From Bacteroidales bacterium (GTDB lineage: Bacteria > Bacteroidota > Bacteroidia > Bacteroidales > Paludibacteraceae): a stretch of 64,000 nt of DNA. The stretch covers positions 1-64,000 of the forward strand of contig SUXE01000011.1 in NCBI GenBank assembly GCA_015061115.1, in the 5' to 3' direction. Of the stretch, positions 56,973-64,000 are shown piece by piece (the stretch's first letter is position 1; every line of letters starts with the position of its first letter). The position numbers and the translations under genes are program-made. The notes beneath the pieces were generated by a model. That model did no database searches, was not told where the DNA came from, and saw only the letters and a list, made by a program, of their open reading frames with translations.

Positions 56973-57728
56973 ATGGAAAAACTAATAAATATTACACTTA
57001 AGGTATGGCGCCAGAGAGGTCCACAGGAGAAGGGTGCTTTCGAGACATACCAGTTGGAGAATATTTCTACAGAGAGCTCATTCCTAGAGATGCTTGACGT
57101 TCTTAACGAGAAGTTGGTTAAGGAAAGAAAAGAGCCTGTAGTATTCGACCACGACTGTCGTGAGGGTATTTGTGGTATGTGTTCACTATATATCAACGGA
57201 CATCCACACGGAAAAGACCAGGAGGTTACAACATGTCAGCTACACATGCGTCGTTTCAACGATGGTGACACTATCACAATCGAGCCATGGCGTTCAGCTG
57301 CATTCCCTGTAATCCGCGACTTGATGGTAGACCGTTCTGCTTTCGATAAGATCATGCAGGCAGGTGGTTATACATCAGTTAATACAGGTGGTATTCCTGA
57401 TGCTAACGCAATTCCTATTCCAAAACCAGTTGCAGACGAGGCAATGGATGCAGCGTCTTGTATCGGATGTGGTGCTTGTGTAGCAGCATGTAAGAACGGA
57501 TCAGCTATGTTGTTCGTTTCAGCAAAGGTTTCTCAGTTGGCTCTTCTTCCTCAGGGTAAGGTAGAGGCTGCTAAGAGAGTGAAGGCTATGATCGCTAAGA
57601 TGGACGAGCTTGGTTTCGGTAACTGTACTAATACAGGAGCTTGTGAGGCTGAGTGTCCAAAGGCAGTTTCAATCAGCAATATCGCTCGTTTGAACCGTGA
57701 GTTCATCTGTGCTAAGTTGAAAGACTAA
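56973..57728 (+). CDS. frdB: Fumarate reductase iron-sulfur subunit
   Basis: A 251-residue electron-transfer subunit between FrdC hemes and FrdA flavin. Cluster ligands are all visible: [2Fe-2S] by Cys62, 67, 70 and 88 (CREGICGMC...C), [4Fe-4S] by Cys163, 166 and 169 ([11 protein letters not shown]), and [3Fe-4S] by the region [13 protein letters not shown] (Cys218, 224, 228) with Cys173. Length and order (C-A-B) fit type B quinol:fumarate reductases. A strong terminator follows. Confidence 0.96.
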   Translation: MEKLINITLKVWRQRGPQEKGAFETYQLENISTESSFLEMLDVLNEKLVKERKEPVVFDHDCREGICGMCSLYINGHPHGKDQEVTTCQLHMRRFNDGDTITIEPWRSAAFPVIRDLMVDRSAFDKIMQAGGYTSVNTGGIPDANAIPIPKPVADEAMDAASCIGCGACVAACKNGSAMLFVSAKVSQLALLPQGKVEAAKRVKAMIAKMDELGFGNCTNTGACEAECPKAVSISNIARLNREFICAKLKD

Positions 57729-57750
57729 TATGGTCAGAAAATAAAGAAGG

Positions 57751-57783
57751 AGGATAGACGTAATCACGTCTATCCTCTTTTTG
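57751..57783 (+). terminator. frdCAB terminator
   Basis: GAGGATAGACGT / ACGTCTATCCTC perfect 12-bp hairpin with a 4-nt loop AATC and a T5 tail. Confidence 0.92.
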
Positions 57784-57797
57784 ATTAAATAATGCGG

Positions 57798-57816
57798 ATG
57801 GATAATTAATCCATCA
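57798..57816. repeat. Palindrome upstream of prmA
   Basis: GATGGAT and ATCCATC flank AATTA. An AAATAATG[C/T]GGAT direct repeat also occurs at about 57789 and 57818. No consensus promoter was found for prmA, so this may mark its control region. Confidence 0.4.
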
Positions 57817-57932
57817 AATAATGTGGATTTTTAATTCAGTTGACATTGATTGACATAGAATTAAAACGTTTATAAGCTAGGATTGGAAACCATACAAAAC
57901 CCAATGTCATATATAATAAGGAATAAACGATT

Positions 57933-58817
57933 ATGGACAATAAGACAAAATATAAAGTAGTAGAGGTAAAACTTAATGGTGAACTGTCGTTTGACAACGG
58001 AGGTGATTTCATAGCAGACCTTTTCAGCGGAGATCTGGCAGAAATCGGATATGACTCGTTTGAAAATGAGGGAGAGGTGTTGAAATGCTACGTCGCAGAA
58101 GATCTTTTTTCAGAGACAAAGTTGAAAGAGGTGATAGGAAGCTCTGAACTTTATGCGAATATAACATATAAAACGGAAGAATTAGAAGATAAGGATTGGA
58201 ACGAGGAGTGGGAAAAAAACTATTTCCAGCCGATTGTTGTGGCAGACCAAGTGGTAGTGTGCAGCGAATTCCATAAGAATGTGCCAGAAAGCAAATATAA
58301 AATCATTATAAATCCGAGGATGGCATTCGGTACTGGCCATCATCAGACGACTGGATTGATGATGAAGAATATGCTTGATTGTGATTTTAAGGGGAAGACG
58401 GTGATGGACATGGGCTGTGGCACTGCAATCCTGTCGATCTTGGCTGCGTATTTAGGTGCGGAAAGAGTGGATGCTGTCGACATAGATGTGTGGGCATATG
58501 AAAATTCAATCGACAATCTGGTTGTAAATAAAGTGGAGGATAAGATACATGTCCGTCAGGGCGACGCTGCAACAGTGGAAGGATTGAATTCCGTCTACGA
58601 TATATTTCTGGCCAATATCAACCGCAATATTTTGATCAATGATATACCTAGATATGCCAATTCCATCAAAGAAAATGGAAAATTAATCTTAAGTGGATTT
58701 TATAAGGAAGATATTCCAGCGATCGAAGAAGTTGCTAAAAAACATAATTTTAGCTTGCAATTTGTAAAAGAAAAAGACAATTGGGTGTCAATTTGCATGA
58801 ATAAGCAAAAGTGTTAG
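57933..58817 (+). CDS. prmA: Ribosomal protein L11 methyltransferase
   Basis: A 294-residue SAM-dependent enzyme that trimethylates L11. The N-terminal substrate-recognition domain is followed by NPRMAFGTGHHQTT and the SAM-binding motif VMDMGCGTAILSILAAYLGA (about 154-173), then VDAVDIDVWAYENS and LANINRNIL. All are family hallmarks. Length is normal. It lies 200 nt after the frd terminator and about 20 nt before the promoter of the T9SS operon, so it is probably its own unit. Confidence 0.93.
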   Translation: MDNKTKYKVVEVKLNGELSFDNGGDFIADLFSGDLAEIGYDSFENEGEVLKCYVAEDLFSETKLKEVIGSSELYANITYKTEELEDKDWNEEWEKNYFQPIVVADQVVVCSEFHKNVPESKYKIIINPRMAFGTGHHQTTGLMMKNMLDCDFKGKTVMDMGCGTAILSILAAYLGAERVDAVDIDVWAYENSIDNLVVNKVEDKIHVRQGDAATVEGLNSVYDIFLANINRNILINDIPRYANSIKENGKLILSGFYKEDIPAIEEVAKKHNFSLQFVKEKDNWVSICMNKQKC

Positions 58818-58837
58818 TAAAATAATAGTCAATAAAG

Positions 58838-58867
58838 TTGTTTTACTTAAAAAAAAATATACTTTTG
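58838..58867 (+). promoter_or_regulatory. Promoter of the DUF2795-porP-gldKLM operon
   Basis: TTG (58838-58840), 19-nt spacer, TACTTTTG (58860-58867). It lies 55 nt before the first start codon. Confidence 0.75.
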
Positions 58868-58922
58868 CAATCTCTCTAAAAGGAGAGTGTGTAAAGTTGT
58901 TTAATTCTTAACAAAAACGCTT

Positions 58923-59144
58923 ATGTATTGGACATTAGAGTTGGCGACAAAATTGGAAGATGCTCCATGGCCTGCATCAAAGGATGAATTGATTGACTAC
59001 GCATCTAGATCAGGAGCTCCATTGGAGGTTATCGAAAACTTGGAAGAGTTGGAAGATGAAGGCGAAATATACGAGTGTATAGAGGATATTTGGCCAGATT
59101 ACCCAAGCAATGAAGATTTCTTTTTCAATGAGGAGGAGTACTAA
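58923..59144 (+). CDS. DUF2795 family small acidic protein
   Basis: A 73-residue soluble protein rich in Asp and Glu (EDAPWPASKDELIDYASRSG, then a tail of DWPDYPSNEDFFF-type acidic and aromatic residues). It matches the small DUF2795 group, whose function is unknown. It is the first gene after the T9SS promoter and about 100 nt before porP, so it is likely co-transcribed with the secretion genes. It has no signal peptide or membrane segment. Confidence 0.8.
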   Translation: MYWTLELATKLEDAPWPASKDELIDYASRSGAPLEVIENLEELEDEGEIYECIEDIWPDYPSNEDFFFNEEEY

Positions 59145-59247
59145 CTGGTCACGGAAAAAATCAAAAAGAGAATTTTTTTTGAATTTTTACGTTGATTTTT
59201 TTTGTCAGTTACGGCAAAAAAAACTAATATTGCTCTTAAATTCCGTT

Positions 59248-60216
59248 TTGAACGGGTCAAAAAGGGTGCTGATTTTGCTTATATCGCTATTTTTCAGCGA
59301 TATAATTGCGTACTCGCAATTCAGCAACCTTGATATGTTGAGTGCAGTTTTGGATTGGGAACGAGCTAATCCATCGTTAGTGGCGAGCAACAAGAGAACA
59401 AACGTGTTGGGAGAGTTTCAATCCCAATGGGCAGGATTTGAGAATCATCCGCAGGATGTGTTTTTCAGTTTCAACTCTCATTTGCCATGTCAACGAGATC
59501 AAGCTGTCGGTGTCGCATTCTCTGTTCAGTCAGAGAGTTTCTGGAAGTTCCAGCGATTAGGTTTGGAATATGCTCATCGAATTGAAACAAAGACAGGCAA
59601 CCTGTCATTCGGTTTGGATGTAGGATTCGCGGATTTTAGTTTTGATTACGATAAAGCTTCTTCAGGACTTGGAGGAGAAGACGATTACCACAAACTGCAG
59701 GATCCGTTATTAAGCAAAGAAGGTGCAAGTGAGGAACAGAACGATATTGTTTTCGACGTGAATTTCGGAGTCGGGGCAAAAATAAACAAGTTCGATGTCG
59801 GAGTGTCAATGTATCACTTGAATGCAGGCAAGGCTGAAATAGTAGAAGGAAAGAAGTTCGCGTTGAAGCCGACGATGCTTGTATATGGAGAGTACAAGTT
59901 GAGGACAAGAAGTAAGGTTTTCTTGTACAGACCATCTCTGATGGTACGAAGTGATTTTTCGACGATGCAGGTAGGAATGAATAATATCTGTACATACAAA
60001 GAAAAATTCACATTCGCACTGAACTCGTGGTTTTGGAGCTCGATGGCATTTGCATTTAGCTTTGAAGTCATTTCTGGAATGCAGATTGGATACGGATATG
60101 TGTTGCCATTAAATAAAATGATAAGGTCCGGTGGTTCACATGACGTAGTAGTGAGATACTCGTTTGATTTGAATTTTTCAAAGAAAGACAAGTACAAAAG
60201 TGAAAGAATTTTATAA
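59248..60216 (+). CDS. porP: T9SS outer-membrane protein PorP/SprF
   Basis: About 322 residues; a beta-barrel partner of the type IX secretion and gliding machinery. The mature part has the family features NPSLVASNKRTNVLGEFQSQ-like N-terminus, GVAFSVQSESFWKFQRLGLE, GVGAKINKFDVGVSMYHLNA and a C-terminal strand VVRYSFDLNF. The longest open frame starts at 59110 but would place the signal peptide (KRVLILLISLFFSDIIAYSQ) after about 50 residues and overlap the upstream gene. A TTG at 59248 or a GTG at 59266 gives a normal signal peptide, so a non-AUG start is likely. Two hairpins cover the start region (59279-59321). Followed by gldK after 38 nt. Confidence 0.85.
   Translation: MNGSKRVLILLISLFFSDIIAYSQFSNLDMLSAVLDWERANPSLVASNKRTNVLGEFQSQWAGFENHPQDVFFSFNSHLPCQRDQAVGVAFSVQSESFWKFQRLGLEYAHRIETKTGNLSFGLDVGFADFSFDYDKASSGLGGEDDYHKLQDPLLSKEGASEEQNDIVFDVNFGVGAKINKFDVGVSMYHLNAGKAEIVEGKKFALKPTMLVYGEYKLRTRSKVFLYRPSLMVRSDFSTMQVGMNNICTYKEKFTFALNSWFWSSMAFAFSFEVISGMQIGYGYVLPLNKMIRSGGSHDVVVRYSFDLNFSKKDKYKSERIL
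59279..59321 (+). promoter_or_regulatory. Two adjacent mRNA hairpins over the porP signal-peptide codons
   Basis: TTATATCGCT (59279-59288) pairs perfectly with AGCGATATAA (59296-59305), and AATTGCG (59304-59310) with CGCAATT (59315-59321). A further CCGTT-TTG-AACGG hairpin (59243-59255) places the candidate TTG start in its loop. These may tune translation. Confidence 0.5.
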
Positions 60217-60254
60217 AACAATAAATTTGAAATAAAATTAGTAATTCAAATATC

Positions 60255-61664
60255 ATGAAAAAGCTGTTAATTTTCTCAGTGATTGCATTGCTACTCGGTA
60301 GCTGCTCCGGAGACGGAGGAGGCGAGTTGGTCGGTGTTTATTCAAAATCATGGAAAGAGCCGTCTCCTTATGGTATGCTTTACATTAAGCGCGGATCCTT
60401 TACCATTGGTCAGAACGACCAGGACGCAAACTGGGCTATGACATCACAGTCAAAGACGGTTTCTGTTGACGCATTTTGGATGGATGAGACAGAGATTACA
60501 AATGGAGAGTATCGTCAATTCGTACACTGGGTACGCGACTCTATCGCACGTGAGAAGTTGTCTTTAGTTGATGAAGAGTTTAAGATCACACAAGACAAAA
60601 AAGGAAATGAGCTAAAAAAGCCTATTCTAAACTGGAAGAAGGAAATTCCTTGGTCGAAGCCTAACGAAGATCAGCAGATTGCTATTGATAGTATGTTCTA
60701 TATGGGTGAAGACGACATTGATATCTTCCCTCAGTTGAACGCTATGATTTTGTCGTATCAGTATTCATGGGTAGACTATATACAGGCTGCCAAGAAGGAA
60801 AACAAATTCGACGTAATGCGTGGATCATACAACAGAAGCATTGAGGGTCTTGGTGTAACTAAGGATAGTGCTGATGTGATGATTCGTAAGGATACTTCTT
60901 ACTACAATGAGCAGGGTCACATCATCAACAAAACAATCTACAAGGAGTTGAAGAAGCGTTCAGACTTCATCTCAAAGAAACGTATCAACATTTATCCAGA
61001 TACACTTTGTTGGATTCGTGACTTTACTTATGCTTACAACGAGCCATACATGAAGTTGTACTTCGCTCACCCAGGATATGGTGAATACCCAGTAGTTGGT
61101 GTTTCTTGGGAGCAGGCTCAGGCATTCTGTCATTGGCGTACTAACCTATTCAACGGTTACCAGATTAAGAATGGAGGCGTACGTGTTCAGGACTTCCGTC
61201 TACCAACAGAAGCTGAGTGGGAGTATGCAGCACGTGGAGGCAAGGACTTGTCTATGTACCCTTGGGGAGGTTACTACGTACGTACAGCTAAAGGATGTTT
61301 CTTGGCAAACTTCAAGCCACAGCGTGGTAACTATACAGACGACGGTTATCTAATCACATCTCGTGTAGCTTCATATCCACCAAACGATTTTGGTTTGTAT
61401 GATATGGCTGGTAACGTTGCAGAGTGGACGTCAACTGCTTACCATGAGTCTAACTATTCATTTGTACACGATATGAACCCTAACTACGAGTACAACGCTA
61501 AGTCAAGCGATCCAGAGGTATTGCGTAGAAAGGTTATCAAGGGTGGTGGCTGGAAGGATGTCAGCATCTTCTTGCAGTGTGGTATGCGTACATATGAGTA
61601 CCAGACAGAGAACCGTTCATTCCTAGGTTTCCGTTGTGTAAGAAGCTACATTGGAATGGATTAA
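60255..61664 (+). CDS. gldK: T9SS ring lipoprotein GldK/PorK
   Basis: A 469-residue outer-membrane lipoprotein that forms the periplasmic ring of T9SS with GldN/PorN. Lipobox LLGSC with Cys17. The rest is a formylglycine-generating-enzyme (sulfatase-modifying) fold: GMLYIKRGSFTIGQND, FWMDETEITNGEYRQFV, YPVVGVSWEQAQAFCHWR, RLPTEAEWEYAARGG and GFRCVRSYIG. It is used here as a structural rather than a catalytic domain. Codon use is strongly biased, suggesting high expression. Order porP-gldK-gldL-gldM is the standard T9SS core locus. Confidence 0.95.
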   Translation: MKKLLIFSVIALLLGSCSGDGGGELVGVYSKSWKEPSPYGMLYIKRGSFTIGQNDQDANWAMTSQSKTVSVDAFWMDETEITNGEYRQFVHWVRDSIAREKLSLVDEEFKITQDKKGNELKKPILNWKKEIPWSKPNEDQQIAIDSMFYMGEDDIDIFPQLNAMILSYQYSWVDYIQAAKKENKFDVMRGSYNRSIEGLGVTKDSADVMIRKDTSYYNEQGHIINKTIYKELKKRSDFISKKRINIYPDTLCWIRDFTYAYNEPYMKLYFAHPGYGEYPVVGVSWEQAQAFCHWRTNLFNGYQIKNGGVRVQDFRLPTEAEWEYAARGGKDLSMYPWGGYYVRTAKGCFLANFKPQRGNYTDDGYLITSRVASYPPNDFGLYDMAGNVAEWTSTAYHESNYSFVHDMNPNYEYNAKSSDPEVLRRKVIKGGGWKDVSIFLQCGMRTYEYQTENRSFLGFRCVRSYIGMD

Positions 61665-61719
61665 TCAAATCTCAAACAAAAAACGTAATTATTAACAATC
61701 TTAAATTAATATTCGAAAA

Positions 61720-62553
61720 ATGGGTTTAATGGAATTTATGCAGTCACCTACTGGTAAAAGAATGACAGGTGTTGCTTACTCACTAGGAGCTTCAATCGTA
61801 ATTGTTGGAGCATTGTTCAAAATCATGCACTGGCCAGGTGCTGGAGTCATGCTTACAATCGGAATGGGTACTGAGGCTATCTTGTTTGCTATCGGTATCT
61901 TCGATAAGCCTCACAAGGATTACCACTGGGAGCTAGTATGGCCAGAACTTGATGACGAAGGTGCTGAGGGTTCAGCTCACGGAGTTGTTGCTGCAGGAGA
62001 TTCAAAGGAACTTTCTATCCCTACAGTTGATACTAAGGCTCTAGTTGAGGAGCAGTTGAAAAACCTTTCTGAGGGTGTTTCTAAGTTGGGTAACACAGCT
62101 TCTCAGTTGGCTAACCTTTCAGAGGCAGCTAACGTATCTAGCTCATATATCTCTAACGTAAACGCAGCTTCTCAGGCTGCAGGTGCTTTCGCAGCATCTC
62201 AGGCTAACCTAAAGAACTCTTCTGATTCTTTGGTTAACTCATACAAGGATATCGAGGCTAGCATCAGCAGCGCATCTTCTGGTTCTAAGAACTTCGCTGA
62301 TCAGATGAACGGAATCAACAAGAACATCTCTAGCATCAACAGCATGTTCGAGATCCAGGCTAAGACAGCTAACGAGCAGGGTGAGGCTATGTCTCTTGTA
62401 ACTACTGCTCTTAAGACAGTTGCTGGTTCTATTAACTCTTCTGCAGCTTCAGCTGAGTCTTACAAGTCTGAGATCGAGAAGTTGGCACAGCAGATGAAGA
62501 GCCTTAACACTGTTTATGGCAACATGTTGAACGCCATGACTATCCGTGGTTAA
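61720..62553 (+). CDS. gldL: T9SS inner-membrane motor protein GldL/PorL
   Basis: A 277-residue protein that with GldM forms the proton-driven motor of T9SS. Two N-terminal membrane helices (about 17-35 and 43-62; AYSLGASIVIVGALFKIMHW, GVMLTIGMGTEAILFAIGIF) include the conserved KIMHWPGA motif. A long cytoplasmic helical tail rich in Ser, Ala and Asn (about 100-277) follows, with coiled-coil character. Length is typical of Bacteroidales PorL. It is 55 nt after gldK and 44 nt before gldM. Confidence 0.95.
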   Translation: MGLMEFMQSPTGKRMTGVAYSLGASIVIVGALFKIMHWPGAGVMLTIGMGTEAILFAIGIFDKPHKDYHWELVWPELDDEGAEGSAHGVVAAGDSKELSIPTVDTKALVEEQLKNLSEGVSKLGNTASQLANLSEAANVSSSYISNVNAASQAAGAFAASQANLKNSSDSLVNSYKDIEASISSASSGSKNFADQMNGINKNISSINSMFEIQAKTANEQGEAMSLVTTALKTVAGSINSSAASAESYKSEIEKLAQQMKSLNTVYGNMLNAMTIRG

Positions 62554-62597
62554 TTGTTAAATGTAATTAGTGTAAACTAATCTTTAGGTATTAATCT

Positions 62598-64000
62598 ATG
62601 AGTGGAGCTACGAACTGTCCGGAGACCCCGAGACAGAAGATGATCGCCATGATGTACCTCGTGCTAACTGCGATGCTTGCACTTAACGTGTCTGCGCAGA
62701 TTTTGAACGGATACACCTCGATCTACGAATCAATGACGAAGAGCGTACAGATCGCTCAGGGTAACAATGCAAACTTGGAGTACAAGTTTGGATCTCTAAA
62801 GGATCAGAATCCTGTTAAGGCTAAACCAATGGAGCCATACGTAGACTCATTGGTAAAGGAGTCAAACGCACTATACCAGTATCTTGACACATTCAAGCAC
62901 ACTTTGGTTATGCTTGTAGATGGTGAGGAGGCTGATAAGAAGGATTGGACAATCAAGAACGCTGGTGACCTTAATATCGCTAGTGAGCTTTTGGAAGGAA
63001 AATCTTCACGTGCTAAGGACCCTGATGGTAATAACTGGGGTACTACAATGAAAGCAAAGATTGGTGCTTTCAGCGAGTTCGCTCAGAGAATGGTTAAGGT
63101 CGGTGATATCGCTGATACAACAAAGGCAAATTCTTTCAAGCAGACTTTTGATACTCCTGATAAGAAGATCGAGGGTGCTGTATACTCTTGGGAGAAGCAG
63201 ATGTTGGAGGACCAGCCAGCTATCGCAGTGTTGGCAACTGTAACAAAACTTCAGAACGACGTACGTAACACAGAGGCAGAGTGTTTGAACCATATCATCG
63301 GTCAGCTAGATGCTGGTGACTTCCGTGTGAACAAGATTCAGGCTCTTGCAATTGCTGATGAGCAGTACGTGTTGAGAGGAAGCAAGTATCGTGCTAAGAT
63401 CGTGTTGGCTGCAACAGACTCAACAAAGGATCCAGTTATCGAGATCAATGGTAAGCCATTGGAGAAGGATATCTACGAGTTTACTGCAACTACTCTTGGT
63501 AAGCAGAAGTATAAAGGTAACATCAAGATGAAGAAGCCAAATGGTGACGAGATTTCTTATCCATTTGAGACTGAGTACGTTGTTGGTGAGCCTACAGCTA
63601 CAGTTTCTGCCGACATGATGAACGTGCTTTACGCCGGATTCCAGAATCCAATCTCTGTATCAGTTCCAGGTGTTAACTCTGGTGATGTTAGCGTAACAGT
63701 TTCTGGTGCATCTATTTCTAAGACTGCTAAGGGTTGGGTCGTTACTCCTAATCCATCTCAGGTAGGAAGAATGTGTGACATCAACGTTTCTGCTAATATC
63801 GGTGGTAAGTCAACACACATGGCTAAGCATTCATTTAGAGTCAAGAAACTTCCTAATCCAGCTGCAATGTTGAAGTATGGTAAGGATGGTAGATTCTATG
63901 TTGGTAAGATTGCTAAGACAGACCTTATCTCTGCAGACGAGGTTGTTGCTGAGCTCCCAGATGCAGACTTGAACGTTAAGTACAATGTGCTTTCATTCTC
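62598..64000 (+). CDS. gldM: T9SS motor protein GldM/PorM (partial, runs off window)
   Basis: At least 467 residues are encoded without a stop to the window edge; the full family length is about 510-520. One N-terminal membrane helix (PRQKMIAMMYLVLTAMLALN, about 11-34) anchors it in the inner membrane. The periplasmic part contains SWEKQMLEDQPAIAVLATVT and LRGSKYRAKIVLAATDS, which are GldM hallmarks, followed by beta-domains (from about 220; VSVPGVNSGDVSVTVSGASI). It spans the periplasm to contact the GldK/GldN ring. gldN is expected just beyond the window. Confidence 0.94.
   Translation, partial: MSGATNCPETPRQKMIAMMYLVLTAMLALNVSAQILNGYTSIYESMTKSVQIAQGNNANLEYKFGSLKDQNPVKAKPMEPYVDSLVKESNALYQYLDTFKHTLVMLVDGEEADKKDWTIKNAGDLNIASELLEGKSSRAKDPDGNNWGTTMKAKIGAFSEFAQRMVKVGDIADTTKANSFKQTFDTPDKKIEGAVYSWEKQMLEDQPAIAVLATVTKLQNDVRNTEAECLNHIIGQLDAGDFRVNKIQALAIADEQYVLRGSKYRAKIVLAATDSTKDPVIEINGKPLEKDIYEFTATTLGKQKYKGNIKMKKPNGDEISYPFETEYVVGEPTATVSADMMNVLYAGFQNPISVSVPGVNSGDVSVTVSGASISKTAKGWVVTPNPSQVGRMCDINVSANIGGKSTHMAKHSFRVKKLPNPAAMLKYGKDGRFYVGKIAKTDLISADEVVAELPDADLNVKYNVLSF

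Noticed and set aside
1-64000. CRISPR arrays, rRNA operons, complete insertion sequences or prophage
   Set aside because: No regular spaced repeats, rRNA sequence, transposase or phage structural genes were seen on either strand; XerD is the chromosomal housekeeping type.

Overview
The window is a chromosomal segment from a member of the Bacteroidetes, most likely order Bacteroidales. The evidence is the promoter type (TTTG, a 19-nt spacer, TAnnTTTG), a type IX secretion (T9SS) core locus, many proteins with T9SS-type C-terminal sorting domains, a fumarate reductase of the frdCAB type, a BspA-type leucine-rich repeat gene, and housekeeping genes typical of that order (xerD-aroQ-pyk, ribF, clpB, prmA). 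No rRNA, insertion sequence, prophage or CRISPR array is visible.

Layout. 0.3-2.9 kb: a large secreted Ig-like protein. 3-9.7 kb, minus strand: a giant two-domain acyl-CoA dehydratase activase, a TPR protein, a HicB antitoxin remnant and xerD. 9.8-13.5 kb, plus strand: aroQ, pyk, ribF and a secreted FISUMP-type protein. 13.6-17.7 kb, minus strand: a hemerythrin/LuxR regulator with a perfect palindrome upstream, a GLUG-repeat T9SS cargo protein, and tRNA-Ser and tRNA-Lys. 17.9-18.1 kb: a 206-bp nested-palindrome element resembling a MITE. 18.1-23 kb: a tight three-gene operon of secreted Big2/FISUMP proteins. 23-28 kb: a BspA-like LRR gene split at an A7 slippery site, clpB, and a YitT-type membrane protein. 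27.7-37.9 kb: a 3194-residue LamG/T9SS cargo protein followed by a surface lipoprotein carrying a related module. 38.4-46 kb: malQ, a DUF445 protein, and an isolated SLBB-export/Wzz pair. 46-47.8 kb: a secreted trio in which two paralogues flank a T9SS cargo protein. 48.2-50.6 kb: tRNA-Asp and tRNA-Thr, a fused ketosynthase, and rpsO. 50.7-57.7 kb: an outer-membrane porin and a DASS dicarboxylate carrier, divergent from frdCAB. 57.9-64 kb: prmA, a DUF2795 protein, and porP-gldK-gldL-gldM, with gldM cut by the window end.

How it fits together. The genes suggest an anaerobe that ferments sugars and glucans (malQ, pyk) and disposes of electrons by fumarate respiration (frdCAB). The adjacent DASS carrier and porin are plausibly for C4-dicarboxylate traffic. 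The cell surface is rich in secreted, modular and probably adhesive proteins. Several of these carry sorting domains that the T9SS encoded at the end of the window should recognise.

The most interesting less-explained signals are the in-frame A AAA AAA slippery heptamer in the LRR gene, a REP-like palindrome lying inside the activase coding sequence, the nested-palindrome element, the palindromic operator candidate of the hemerythrin regulator, the ketosynthase/partner fusion, and the hairpins over the non-AUG start of porP.
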